Assembly: GCA_949297805.1 (NCBI GenBank)
Contig: CASFTG010000001.1
Coordinates: 744,001 to 808,000, forward strand
Reading direction: 5' to 3'
DNA: 64,000 bases
Source of the DNA: an uncultured bacterium
GTDB taxonomy: Bacteria; Bacillota_I; Bacilli_A; RFN20; CAG-826
Shown here piece by piece: positions 25,108 through 33,653 of the stretch; within the stretch, counting starts at the first letter, position 1, and every line of letters begins with the position of its first letter. The notes under the pieces were generated by a model. That model was given only the letters and a program-made list of their open reading frames with translations, was not told the DNA's origin and made no database searches. The position numbers and the translations under genes are program-made.

Positions 25108-26898
25108 TTAGAAATCCATCCCCGGGGTGCCGTTGATGACCCGGACGAATCCCCGATCGGCGTTTTTCATCAAGACGATGCTCGAGACGCGGTAATTATC
25201 CGCGTCGATGGTCTTGCGGTAGGTGACGCTTTGCTTGCCGGTGTAGGCGTAGGAATACCCGGCCGATTCAAGGGCTTCGACCAAACAGGAATAGATCGAT
25301 TCGACGTTCCCGTAAATGAAGCATTCCGGCTCGTTGTAATAGCCATACTCCAAGAACTCATAGGTGTAGGTCGGCTTCAATAGCTCGACTTTCGAACCGC
25401 TCGGCAAGACGGCGGCGAAGCGGGCGCTTTCGCCGTAATAAGAGACGACCGCCTCCTCGAACTCCGATAGACTATCGGAGGTGATGGCCGATAAAGGCCT
25501 CTCGGATTGATAGATCATGGCTTCGATCCGATAGGAGTATTCGTCGTGGCCGGCATAGGTGTAGTCGCTAGTCGGGTAATAGGCGAGGTCGACATAGACC
25601 CGATTCTCCCCGTCGCCTTTATACATAACGTAATGGGAAGAGCCCCAGGTGATATAGGTGTAGATGGTCCCATCGGCATTCCGATAGAAGGAATACCCCT
25701 TCTCGCGGTAGCCGTTATAGACATCCTGGTAGCCGTTGTAGTCCAAGTCAATGGTGAAGCAATGCAGCGGCGCTTCCTCCGAGAAGTCGTTCCCGGCGAA
25801 ATTGAGCAACGCGAAATGGCCGTAATCGGCGGAATAGCTGTTTTCCGGCTTGACGAAATCGGACAGGGCGAAGAAATCGCCGACCGTTTCCTCCAACACT
25901 TCCTCAATCCGCTCGCCTTGGATCAGCTCGCCCCGATAAACCCACATCTGGACCGAGTGATTGCCAGAGCCGAACATCGCGTTGCCGATAAGCATATCGA
26001 CGACGCAGCCGTCGTAAGAGTAGATCTCATGCCGGGAGCCGCCGGTATCGCGGATCTCATCGGACTTGACGAATCCATAAGCGGCCAATTCGGCTTTGAA
26101 GTCCGCTAACTCCGAGGGGGTCACGTTATTGCCGCCGTAGAAGACGCCGGTGACCTCGGGTTCGCCGGGATAACCGGAATAGTTTTCGGCCTTAGTCACG
26201 GTCCCGGAGGCGACGTTGCCCGCTTTCTCCACCGCCCCATTTACCGCGGTTTCCATCGCGCCTTTAAGGTCGGTGATGGTCAAGAGGACGGTATCGGAAG
26301 CTTCGCCGACGGCGACTTTGACGGTGATCTTGCCGGCGATAGTCCCGGTATATAACGACCCGGTGGCGGCATCGATGGTCGCGTCCATGGTCGTCGGGTC
26401 TTTGGCAATCGACCAAGCGGGGGTCAAGGTTCCCCCGTTTTCGATTTTAGCGGATAAAGCGATCGTTTGCCCGGTGTAGATGGTTCCGGTCGGGACGCCG
26501 GTGATCTCGACGCTCACGGGCTTAGGGGCTTCGGTGACGGTGACCTTCCCGGCCTTGACGCCGGTGAGGACGCCGTTTGCGTCGATGGTGGCGACGCTCG
26601 TGTCTCCGCTGGTCCAGGTCACCTTGTCGTCTTCATCCCCGTTGGTGACGGCGGCGGTCAAGGTGATGGTCTTGCCGGCCTCGACGGTGGTGACGGTGCT
26701 GGTGATCTCGACCGTTATTTGCTTCTCCTCGCTCGAAGAGCTCGAAGAGGAGCTGCTTGAGGTCGATTCATCGGAATCGGTTAATGAAGAGGGGGGGGTG
26801 GATTCCGCGGGGCTTCCGGTACTCGACGTATCCGTGGGCCCGCAAGACCCCAAAACAAAAACGGCGGAGGCGACAAACAACAATGATTTTTTCTTCAT
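25108..26898 (-). CDS. Lipoprotein with Big2-type Ig-like domain
   Basis: The 596-residue protein starts MKKKSLLFVASAVFVLGSCG with a clear lipobox (LGSC). A Ser/Thr/Pro tether to about residue 57 includes a run of serines. Residues of about 60-125 form a Big2 module (VEAGKTITLTAAVTNG, VTWTSGDTSVATIDANGVLT, GVKAGKVTV) and 126-210 a second, more divergent one. Residues 215-596 are unassigned, with repeated Tyr-rich beta segments. The anchor places it outside the membrane. It shares lipobox, tether and Big2 design with the 38-53 kb lipoproteins, so it is an outlier of the same expanded set. Ligand unknown. Confidence 0.8.
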   Translation of the reverse strand: MKKKSLLFVASAVFVLGSCGPTDTSSTGSPAESTPPSSLTDSDESTSSSSSSSSSSEEKQITVEITSTVTTVEAGKTITLTAAVTNGDEDDKVTWTSGDTSVATIDANGVLTGVKAGKVTVTEAPKPVSVEITGVPTGTIYTGQTIALSAKIENGGTLTPAWSIAKDPTTMDATIDAATGSLYTGTIAGKITVKVAVGEASDTVLLTITDLKGAMETAVNGAVEKAGNVASGTVTKAENYSGYPGEPEVTGVFYGGNNVTPSELADFKAELAAYGFVKSDEIRDTGGSRHEIYSYDGCVVDMLIGNAMFGSGNHSVQMWVYRGELIQGERIEEVLEETVGDFFALSDFVKPENSYSADYGHFALLNFAGNDFSEEAPLHCFTIDLDYNGYQDVYNGYREKGYSFYRNADGTIYTYITWGSSHYVMYKGDGENRVYVDLAYYPTSDYTYAGHDEYSYRIEAMIYQSERPLSAITSDSLSEFEEAVVSYYGESARFAAVLPSGSKVELLKPTYTYEFLEYGYYNEPECFIYGNVESIYSCLVEALESAGYSYAYTGKQSVTYRKTIDADNYRVSSIVLMKNADRGFVRVINGTPGMDF

Positions 26899-27015
26899 GG
26901 TTTTTTACCTTTCCTTATCTTGAAGTTGGCTTCAGCCGGTTAAATGCTAAAGTCAGTCGAAACGTGTCAAATGTTTTTTCAAATGGGTGATTAGAGGCGA
27001 AGGCCCGAGTGATTA

Positions 27016-27047
27016 TTGACTAGAATCGTCACGAACGCATATATAAT
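27016..27047 (+). promoter_or_regulatory. Promoter of the lipoprotein-protease cassette, leaderless arrangement
   Basis: TTGACT (27016-27021) and TATAAT (27042-27047) are spaced by 20 bases; an overlapping TATATA at 27040 gives 18. The ATG at 27054 is six bases past TATAAT, with no ribosome binding site. Confidence 0.55.
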
Positions 27048-27053
27048 AAAGAT

Positions 27054-27440
27054 ATGCAGAAAGGCGCGATTGTCTCGTTATTTGCTCTATCCTTGTTCTC
27101 TTGTTCTAACGTAGGGGATTTTCCTTTGTACCGGGAAACTTTGACCAACAGCGAACAAGTCGACATCTACGTTTGGCTCGACTACGACGGAGAATGGGAA
27201 AGCGGCTGCCTCCCCTCTTACGACTCCATTCCGAACTATCAAACGCTTCGTGACCTGCAATGCAATCATCCCTGCCCATTGAAAACGATGAATAAGATAA
27301 TAAAGCGATCAGGCAAAGAGAGAGGGAACATCGACGTCTATGAGATAAGATATCCGATGCAAAATACATTCTACGAAAACGCTGAACTTGTCGAACTGAC
27401 GTGCTATAAGCAATATATATTGAGTTCTTTATTTGAATGA
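27054..27440 (+). CDS. Small cysteine-containing lipoprotein, paralogue A
   Basis: The 128-residue protein has a short lipoprotein signal (MQKGAIVSLFALSLFSC, lipobox LFSC). The mature part matches the product of the gene at 29798 along its length: shared pieces are VWLDYDGEW, CNHPCPLKTM, SGKERGN with DVYEIRYPM, and a late Cys-Tyr-Lys before the last helix. Conserved cysteines could form a disulfide outside the cell. I recognise no named family. It lies 10 bases upstream of a large secreted cysteine-peptidase-like protein, and the paralogue lies directly after that gene. This suggests the pair inhibit, chaperone or anchor the peptidase (inference). The region is AT-richer than its surroundings. 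Confidence 0.75.
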   Translation: MQKGAIVSLFALSLFSCSNVGDFPLYRETLTNSEQVDIYVWLDYDGEWESGCLPSYDSIPNYQTLRDLQCNHPCPLKTMNKIIKRSGKERGNIDVYEIRYPMQNTFYENAELVELTCYKQYILSSLFE

Positions 27441-27450
27441 AGGTAACGCA

Positions 27451-29820
27451 ATGATTGGAGTACTGTTTGCCTTAATCTGTTCGATTGGATCGGTTCCAAT
27501 GAACAACGGGCCCGCGGAAATTCGCTCTAACGCAAGCGTTACAGATTGGCGAGTTCAGCAACTAATCGCCGATTTGAGCAACAAAGACGTTCAAACAATA
27601 CAAAACCAATATTACGAAACGGTTTATTTTCCGAATTTGAAATCAAACTTTGGACTCAATACGCATGGTACATGCAATTATGTCGCTTTAGGAATGCTAT
27701 TAAGTTTCTACGACACTTATTGGGATGATTCTTTTATTCCCGAGACTTACGATCAAGGCGAGACATATACGATCGGGAATTCGGAATCAGATTTTGCCTT
27801 ACCCTCTTATTATTCCGAATCGCCCGGAATCAAGATGGAACCATACTACGAAGTAGCTAATCTCAACGACAACGAGTACTTAAATTACGTAAATAAAAAT
27901 AAGAACGTGTATTTCCAATCTAAACTAATTGATTTGAGTTTAAATTATTTCGGCGATGCCAAATTCGAATCATCGACTAACCCTTTCGGAATGACGATGA
28001 ACGAGCTATCGGATTTTACACAGTATTATCTTTACCATTATCTAGGCTTTTCGAAACAAAACATAGAAGTTACGGTCGAGACAAACAAAGCGAACCTAAG
28101 GAATTTTTTGGCAAACAATATATTAAGTGGAACACCAGTTCTTATAAGAGTAGAGTCTGATAGCATCGGCGCTCATACAATGATTGCTTTCGATTGCAAT
28201 AACAATGGTTCTGATTTTCGTGTACACACCGGTTGGATTAACGAGAATGGTCAATCGATCACAAACGTTGGTTTAAAGCTTATCGATACCGCAGAAATAA
28301 TTGACGCAATGGCCATTACCATTAATTCGTCCCATCTTCATTCCGATAATTATATTTCGCCTACTGGATCGAAGGGATGCGCCTGCATGTTTGCCTTTCC
28401 ACAGGAAATAGAAATTGATCAAACAACAAATTATCGCGACAAAAACCCAACATTTGCTTGGAAATCTCTTATTAGAGAAACATGGTATGACTATCCCACA
28501 AAGTTCAAGTTATCTTTCCTCTCAAACAACCGATATGAAATTTTTTCGACTTACTCAACCGAAAATCAAATAACCCTCACCAGCGTTCAATGGGATTCGG
28601 TCCTTTATGCAAATAATAGCGGAACATATTTTGTCTATGCTGAATTGTGTTCTGATGCCGTAACTGGTCTTGATGATTATTATTCTATAGCGGAATTTTC
28701 CAAACCGACCGCCTATAAATCAATTCCTGTATTAGAGCCGAATAAATACGGTTTTAAGGATGAATACCCCGAAGACAGCGAGACAAAAAATGTCTTCGAA
28801 GCCATCGATCAACAAACAGACATAAAAGTGGAGACGAGGCGTTTCCGTACCGGCTATATCCATGATGAATATATTGTTATGTCACCTATATCAGAAGGAG
28901 TATCGTCGGCTTTTATTGAATATCGGTTCAGCACCGCAATATCGAGAATAGACGTCCAATTAAGCCATTGGCGCCCGTTTTCCTCAGAATGGCTAGATTC
29001 AGACAGCGGAACCGCCCAACTTTCGATATATGGAGATGAAGGCTGGGAGGTATGGCAGGATTTGCTTAGCCCGGATTTCGGAATGCCTCAAGATCGTTCG
29101 CAAATCAAAACATTCACCTTTACGTTCGACAGACCAATATATCGCCTCAAATTCTCTGCCGACGTTTTCGAGCCGATTGACACGCCCAACAACAAGGGCC
29201 GTATTTGCATAGGCGACATGGCAATCTACCCAACCGAATATAATATGGCTCTTTCTGGCTCTGAACTGAACTATAATCCGAATTATTGGTCCACGAAACT
29301 CGTTTATATAGAAGAGGCTTTTTCGTGGAAGGAGTTAGAGAAAGTGACAAACTGCTATTCATATGCGGTGAACTCAGAACTGAATCCCGTTACCATGACA
29401 GCCTTGCCAATGCAGCCGGGCCTAACAACGGACACCCCCCTTACACCCGAAAAAGCCGAACTGATAAAACTGCCGAATTATGTTAGAAGTTTAATTGAAA
29501 AAGACGCAGAAAAACTTGGTTTTGAATTTCTTCCAGTTCCAAAAGAAACCCCTTGTCAAGCTGGACGTTATAAGGTCGCTCTTTGCCTGGATGATATAGG
29601 ATATGACTTAGATTATCACTGGTACAGGCAGAACCCCGATGGCTCGTGGCCTCATAAACCGGGGGGTGAATCCGTAACAAACAAAGATTCTTCTGGACGC
29701 CTTATTCTCGATCCCGAAAATTGTTCAAAAGATTATTCTTACACAAACAACTACACTAATTTCGTTGGTTTTTTCTCCGTAAAACCTTTGAATATTTATG
29801 CACCGACTGAACCTTATTAA
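27451..29820 (+). CDS. Large secreted protein with C39-like cysteine peptidase domain and second NCYxYA domain
   Basis: The start at 27451 follows GAAGGTAA; a TTG 18 bases upstream overlaps the previous gene. The 789-residue protein starts with a signal (MIGVLFALICSIGSVPMNNG). Residues of about 60-260 look like a papain-fold peptidase of C39/C70 type: GTCNYVALGMLLSFYDTYW holds the candidate nucleophile Cys, GAHTMIAFDCN the candidate His, and RVHTGWINENGQS follows. The centre (about 340-620) is beta-rich. The last 170 residues hold NCYSYAVNSE, then MQPGLTTDTPLT, CLDDIGYDLDYHWYRQNPDG and SWPHKPGG, a second Cys...His pattern recalling CHAP/NlpC-like hydrolases. It is flanked by two paralogous lipoproteins and overlaps the second. 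Codon use is AT-rich, suggesting transfer. Activity is inferred. Confidence 0.65.
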   Translation: MIGVLFALICSIGSVPMNNGPAEIRSNASVTDWRVQQLIADLSNKDVQTIQNQYYETVYFPNLKSNFGLNTHGTCNYVALGMLLSFYDTYWDDSFIPETYDQGETYTIGNSESDFALPSYYSESPGIKMEPYYEVANLNDNEYLNYVNKNKNVYFQSKLIDLSLNYFGDAKFESSTNPFGMTMNELSDFTQYYLYHYLGFSKQNIEVTVETNKANLRNFLANNILSGTPVLIRVESDSIGAHTMIAFDCNNNGSDFRVHTGWINENGQSITNVGLKLIDTAEIIDAMAITINSSHLHSDNYISPTGSKGCACMFAFPQEIEIDQTTNYRDKNPTFAWKSLIRETWYDYPTKFKLSFLSNNRYEIFSTYSTENQITLTSVQWDSVLYANNSGTYFVYAELCSDAVTGLDDYYSIAEFSKPTAYKSIPVLEPNKYGFKDEYPEDSETKNVFEAIDQQTDIKVETRRFRTGYIHDEYIVMSPISEGVSSAFIEYRFSTAISRIDVQLSHWRPFSSEWLDSDSGTAQLSIYGDEGWEVWQDLLSPDFGMPQDRSQIKTFTFTFDRPIYRLKFSADVFEPIDTPNNKGRICIGDMAIYPTEYNMALSGSELNYNPNYWSTKLVYIEEAFSWKELEKVTNCYSYAVNSELNPVTMTALPMQPGLTTDTPLTPEKAELIKLPNYVRSLIEKDAEKLGFEFLPVPKETPCQAGRYKVALCLDDIGYDLDYHWYRQNPDGSWPHKPGGESVTNKDSSGRLILDPENCSKDYSYTNNYTNFVGFFSVKPLNIYAPTEPY

Positions 29821-30232
29821 AACATTAACCATACTGGCGTCTGTCTGCTGTTCCTCCTGTTCCGCTGACCCACGCTCGCAATATGCCGACTATTACGAGC
29901 TTTTAACAACGAAAGAAGCGCCGACGGTCATTGTCTGGCTGGATAACGAAGGAACTTGGAATTCATGCGTGGTCAAATACCTCAATTTCTTCCCAATCGA
30001 AAAAGTGGCTTATTGCCAAAAGAATAATCCATGCCCGTTAAGGACCATGGGTGAATTGGTTGCGCTTTCAGGCGTAACCCCAAGCGAAGTCAGCGTCGAG
30101 GAAGTGCCATATCCGATTGAAGATTACGATATCGGCTCAACCCTCGACCGGTGGTGTCTGAAACCATGGGTCCTCAAACAGCTTAACCTCTACGAAGAGT
30201 GGCGTTTCAGCCTTTGGGTCCCCTGCGCCTAA
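29798..30232 (+). CDS. Small cysteine-containing lipoprotein, paralogue B
   Basis: The 144-residue product starts MHRLNLIKTLTILASVCCSS and then CS, a lipoprotein-like signal. It aligns with the 27054 protein: VIVWLDNEGTWNS, CQKNNPCPLRTMGELVALSG, EVSVEEVPYPIEDYD and a late WCLKPWVLKQL. The CxxN-PCPL(R/K)TM core is nearly identical in both. Its start lies inside the last codons of the large peptidase-like gene (23-base overlap), so the two are co-expressed. The GC content rises toward the end, near the boundary of the AT-rich segment. Function is unknown; a role as inhibitor or cell-surface partner of the peptidase is a hypothesis. Confidence 0.72.
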   Translation: MHRLNLIKTLTILASVCCSSCSADPRSQYADYYELLTTKEAPTVIVWLDNEGTWNSCVVKYLNFFPIEKVAYCQKNNPCPLRTMGELVALSGVTPSEVSVEEVPYPIEDYDIGSTLDRWCLKPWVLKQLNLYEEWRFSLWVPCA

Positions 30233-30240
30233 GAAACCAT

Positions 30241-30269
30241 TTGCATTCCCCCGCTAGGTGGGGTATCAT
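30241..30269 (+). promoter_or_regulatory. rpsD promoter
   Basis: TTGCAT (30241-30246), 17-base spacer, TATCAT (30264-30269). The predicted transcript starts near 30276. Confidence 0.7.
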
Positions 30270-30275
30270 CCTGCC

Positions 30276-30423
30276 TGCGTATGAAGCAGCACGGACCTAC
30301 TCTTCCGTCTGACGTCGCGATTAGCAATAAAGTAAGCCATAGCTACGTGGCCGAAGCTGCGACACCCGGGGAGAAGGAAGTTCCGCTCTAGTCTTCGTAG
30401 GCGAAGAAAGGAGACATTTAGAT
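30276..30423 (+). promoter_or_regulatory. Probable S4 autoregulatory leader of rpsD
   Basis: About 148 bases between promoter and the rpsD start contain several complementary segments (for example AGCCATAGCTACGTGGCC and CTTCGTAGGCGAAG just before AAAGGAG). In Firmicutes S4 represses its own mRNA by binding a leader pseudoknot. Length, position and structure fit; I could not test the fold. Confidence 0.45.
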
Positions 30424-31029
30424 ATGTCTAGGTACACTGACAGCGTGTGGAAGAAATCACGCCATCTCGGTTTCTCGGTCCTCGAAACCGGCGATGAACT
30501 CAAGAAACGGGCTTATGGCCCCGGACAACATGGGCAGGATCGGAAACGGAAACCCTCCGAATACGGCGTCCAGCTCCTCGAGAAGCAGAAGCTCCGCACC
30601 CTCTATGGGGTTAACGAGAGACAATTCCGCCGTCTCTTCCTCATCGCGAAGAAAGAGCCGACCGTCACTGGCTTAGCCTTCTTCCGCGTCCTCGAGTCCC
30701 GGCTTGACAACCTCGTCTTCCGGATGGGCTTTGCCCGGACCCGCGCCGCGGCCCGCCAACTCGTCAACCACGGCCACATCTTGGTCAACGGCAAGAAGTG
30801 CGACATCCCCTCCGCCCTCTGCAAAGTCGGCGACAAGATCTCGCTTAAAGGCGATAAGCCCCTCAAGGTCGTTAAGGAATCGCTTGATTCCCGCCCGACC
30901 AGCGTCGGCTATGTGAATGTCGATGCCGAGAAGTTCGAAGGCGTCTACACCCGGGAACCGGAAAGAAACGAACTCCCGAGCGACATCAACGAATCGGCTA
31001 TCATCGAGTACTACAACCGGAAGCTCTAA
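30424..31029 (+). CDS. rpsD: 30S ribosomal protein S4
   Basis: The 201-residue protein is S4: MSRYTDSVWKKSRHLGFSVL at the start, KRAYGPGQHGQ near 35, YGVQLLEKQKLRTLYGVNERQFRRLF, then the S4 RNA-binding fold RLDNLVFRMGFARTRAAARQ and LVNHGHILVNGKK. S4 nucleates 30S assembly on 16S rRNA. It is transcribed alone, as in Bacillus, where rpsD lies between ezrA and tyrS as it does here. An AAAGGAG site precedes the ATG by eleven bases, and a strong terminator follows. Confidence 0.97.
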   Translation: MSRYTDSVWKKSRHLGFSVLETGDELKKRAYGPGQHGQDRKRKPSEYGVQLLEKQKLRTLYGVNERQFRRLFLIAKKEPTVTGLAFFRVLESRLDNLVFRMGFARTRAAARQLVNHGHILVNGKKCDIPSALCKVGDKISLKGDKPLKVVKESLDSRPTSVGYVNVDAEKFEGVYTREPERNELPSDINESAIIEYYNRKL

Positions 31030-31052
31030 TCCTATACAAGGATAAGACCATT

Positions 31053-31078
31053 AGCCCTGGGTTCGCCCCAGGGCTTTT
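31053..31078 (+). terminator. rpsD terminator
   Basis: AGCCCTGGG / CCCAGGGCT with loop TTCGC, followed by TTTTGC. Confidence 0.9.
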
Positions 31079-31085
31079 GCTTAGG

Positions 31086-31115
31086 AAAAGGCCTCCCCAA
31101 GGAGTAAGGGAGGCC
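31086..31115 (-). terminator. Terminator of the three-repeat lipoprotein gene
   Basis: On the minus strand GGCCTCCC pairs with GGGGAGGCC and is followed by TTTTCC. It lies 20 bases after the stop codon at 31136 and faces the rpsD terminator. Confidence 0.85.
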
Positions 31116-31135
31116 AAGGAAGAAAGGAAGACGAA

Positions 31136-32407
31136 TTAAGCAGGAATAGCCACGGTGGCGGTAAAGTTAAAGGTCAATTCCCCCACTAGGGGCACATTCG
31201 CAACCATGGTGCAGGTATAGACGATATTCCCAGGATTCGAGACGGCATCAAAAGCGACGGTATAGGTATCCTCAGCCAAGACGTTCGCGGCGTCACTAGT
31301 GACCGTTAAGGTCATCCCAGTATAACCTTCCATCGCCCAAGTTCCCGAGGCGGACTCGACATAATCCATCCCGGTATAATAAGAGATACCTAAGGCCCAA
31401 GTATTGTCGGTGTAGAGGTCAAGCTTGCCCGATTGGCCACCTGCGGTTTGGGCGCTAAGGCTGACCTGCGGGGTCTTTTCCGGCTCTGCCTCAACGTTAG
31501 AGAGGGTGAATTCAAAGGTCATCCCCGAGGAGACGAAAGCGAATTCGCAGGTATAGACCAGATTCGCCGGATCGGTGTAATCGACGGTTAAAGTGAGGGT
31601 ATCGGGCATCGAATCCTCCGCCGTTTCCTCCACCACGGTCAAGGTCGTAACATAAGTGGTCATATCGACCGCCCAGCTGCCCGAGGCCGCGAGGAGGTAA
31701 TCCTCACTAACTCCGGGAGAAGTCTTCACATAGAAGTCCCAGGTATTGTCGGTATAAACGTCGAGTTTGCCCTCGGCCTTGATCTCCATCCCCGCCATCG
31801 AGGCGGAGGTCGACCCGCTTAAGCTGACCTGAATGGTCTTCTCTGGGTCGGAATCGGTGTCCGTATCGGCATCAGTATCCGAATCGGAGGCTTCATCGGT
31901 TTTCGAATCGCTGACTTCCGGCTTTTGATCCTCGCCCACTTTGTCATTGACCGGATCGAGCTCGAAGTCGATAACCCCAGCACTCGGGATCCCGACGCCG
32001 ATGGTATAGACCCCGTCTTCAAGGGAATAAGTCTTGGCCACGCCCGGGGTCGTGCCGTCAAGGGTGGTCGGGGATTCAGAAGACGCATCCCAACTGGCGG
32101 TCAAGGTCAGATCGCCAAAGGTCCCGTTTTCCTCTTCCAAGACGTAATTGCCGCTTAACCAAGCTGAATACCCATCGCCGGCATCGACGTTGACTTTAAA
32201 GACATAGCCCGAGAGTTCGCCTTCTTCGGCTTCTTCAACGTATTCAAAGGTCATATAGGCATGGCCAACGCCAATCCAAAACGATTCGACGCTGGTTTGA
32301 TAGATGACCCCTTCTTTAGCCGCCGGGGGTTCGGTCGAGCAACTGGCTAAGACGAAGCTGGCCGAGGCGACGCCGAGCAAGGCGAAGCCGAACAATTTGT
32401 TTTTCAT
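31136..32407 (-). CDS. Lipoprotein with three related beta domains and Asp/Ser/Thr linker
   Basis: The 423-residue protein starts MKNKLFGFALLGVASASFVL and continues ASCS, a lipobox. Three domains of about 90-110 residues follow. The second and third align clearly: GKLDVYTDNTWDFYV with GKLDLYTDNTWALGI, SGSWAVDMTTYVTTLTV with SGTWAMEGYTGMTLTV, and NLVYTCEF with NIVYTCTM. The first is a more divergent copy (FGDLTLTASWDASS). Between the first two lies an acidic linker of repeated Asp-Ser/Asp-Thr (DSDTDADTDTDSD) near residues 170-190, which could be flexible or bind calcium. The domain looks like a small lipocalin-like or META-like beta barrel, but I do not recognise it. A GGAGAG ribosome site precedes the start. 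Confidence 0.75.
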   Translation of the reverse strand: MKNKLFGFALLGVASASFVLASCSTEPPAAKEGVIYQTSVESFWIGVGHAYMTFEYVEEAEEGELSGYVFKVNVDAGDGYSAWLSGNYVLEEENGTFGDLTLTASWDASSESPTTLDGTTPGVAKTYSLEDGVYTIGVGIPSAGVIDFELDPVNDKVGEDQKPEVSDSKTDEASDSDTDADTDTDSDPEKTIQVSLSGSTSASMAGMEIKAEGKLDVYTDNTWDFYVKTSPGVSEDYLLAASGSWAVDMTTYVTTLTVVEETAEDSMPDTLTLTVDYTDPANLVYTCEFAFVSSGMTFEFTLSNVEAEPEKTPQVSLSAQTAGGQSGKLDLYTDNTWALGISYYTGMDYVESASGTWAMEGYTGMTLTVTSDAANVLAEDTYTVAFDAVSNPGNIVYTCTMVANVPLVGELTFNFTATVAIPA

Positions 32408-32578
32408 ATTCTCTCCTAGATATTAGGAAAACGCTTGACGGTCATTCCAAAGAATCACCTTCGTTTCGTTTTCCGTCTTCTAGGTTAGATGAAACCGCTT
32501 ACATGAGTATTGCATATTTGTTCCGAATTTTTGAATTTTGTTCCCGATTTATGGGATTGTTATGGCTAATTGCAGGGT

Positions 32579-32598
32579 TTTTCTTTATATAAAGAAAA
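32579..32598. repeat. Perfect 20-base palindrome
   Basis: TTTTCTTTATATAAAGAAAA is a perfect inverted repeat located immediately downstream of the second HipA-like frame. It could be a weak AT-rich terminator or a binding site. The remaining sequence up to the lipoprotein start at 32407 is AT-rich and shows no gene. Confidence 0.5.
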
Positions 32599-32601
32599 GC
32601 G

Positions 32602-33653
32602 TTAATGGCATTGTAGCAATCGATTGGCTTGATGCTTGATAACCGCTTCCAACGTCTTTAATTGACTAACAGGAAGGTTATATCGTGGATGCCTAGGAAC
32701 AACGAAATCCTTTAGGGTAAGCAGTTTCTTCCTTCCCCTTTCATTAAGAAGGCTTTGGGTAAAGGAAAGCGAGTCAAAACGCCATAGAGGCGAAAGGAAG
32801 ACAAGGCCCGTTGCCAATTTGAAGGAAAGCCATAGCTAAATAAACCCGCCCCAAAATCAAATAAAGGGGCGAAACCCTCAACTAAGTTCGTATCCTTGTC
32901 CACTAAGAAACCGAAATTTCGGAAATGCCGATCGCCATTGGCCAAAAGGAAATCGAGGATAATCATATCGGCGAAGGCGTTGAGCCATTCTTCCCCTTGG
33001 CTCTGACAATAATCTCGAATCTGACAAATTTCCCCACTAGGGAATAACAAACTGGCCGGAGCGAAATAGCTATCCTCATCAAGAAATAAGGGGCATCTTG
33101 AATAAAGCACTTCGTCCTGTTTCAAAAGGTCATAGTCAAGGGCATTGATACCTAAAAAGGACGCCAACTTCGATCCATAGTACTCAGAATACTGCTCCGT
33201 GCCCTCGACCGTGGATCCCTTATATAGATAAAGCTGGCCCTCCTTCCGAAACCAAGCTTTCGGCATGACCCCTTGATTGGTCCACTCCGGGGATAAACTA
33301 GCGCGCGAGGGCAACCCGTGACCAGTCAAGGCCAAACGGGCCCGGTCCCGGTTTAAAGGTTGAAGGCGGAAATATACTTCAGAAAACTCTTCATCCAAGG
33401 AATAAGCGATCCAAAAATCATCGGTCAAAGACAACCCGCGAGAAAAGGCGAGCAGTTCGGCTTGATTCCGGAGGTTGAAGCCACAATTGAGGGTCAAATT
33501 CAAAGCAAAGGCGCGATGGAAAGACAAAAGGCGATTGGCAAGAAATCGCCGCAAACTAGAGCTATCGGGCGCAAAACCAACCGGAAAGAACCGTTTTCCG
33601 TCTGGTAAAAGGCTAAACGAGGTAATTGTCAGTCCTTGAACGTCGTCCTTCAT
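32602..33653 (-). pseudogene. HipA-like kinase disrupted by a frameshift
   Basis: The intact frame (32712-33653) gives 313 residues with HipA/CtkA-type kinase features: WTNQGVMPKAWFRKEG near 125, a Lys in LYLYKGSTVEG, FLLANGDRHFRNFGFLVD near 240 with catalytic Asp and metal-binding Asn, and APLFDFGAGL near 268. It then ends in FPLPKAFLMKGEGRNCLP, which looks unlike a kinase. In another frame of the same strand (32602-32817) an open stretch reads SPLWRFDSLSFTQSLLNERG and VVPRHPRYNLPVSQLKTLEA, a plausible natural C-terminus. A one-base shift near 32780-32830 would join them. No HipB-like repressor is adjacent. It was probably the toxin of a type II toxin-antitoxin or a serine kinase, now inactive or recently broken. 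A sequencing error is possible. Confidence 0.65.

Noticed and set aside
26700-26760. Serine-rich codon run in the Big2 lipoprotein as a phase-variable repeat
   Set aside because: The codons are mixed (TCG, AGC, TCC), so no simple repeat unit exists for slippage.
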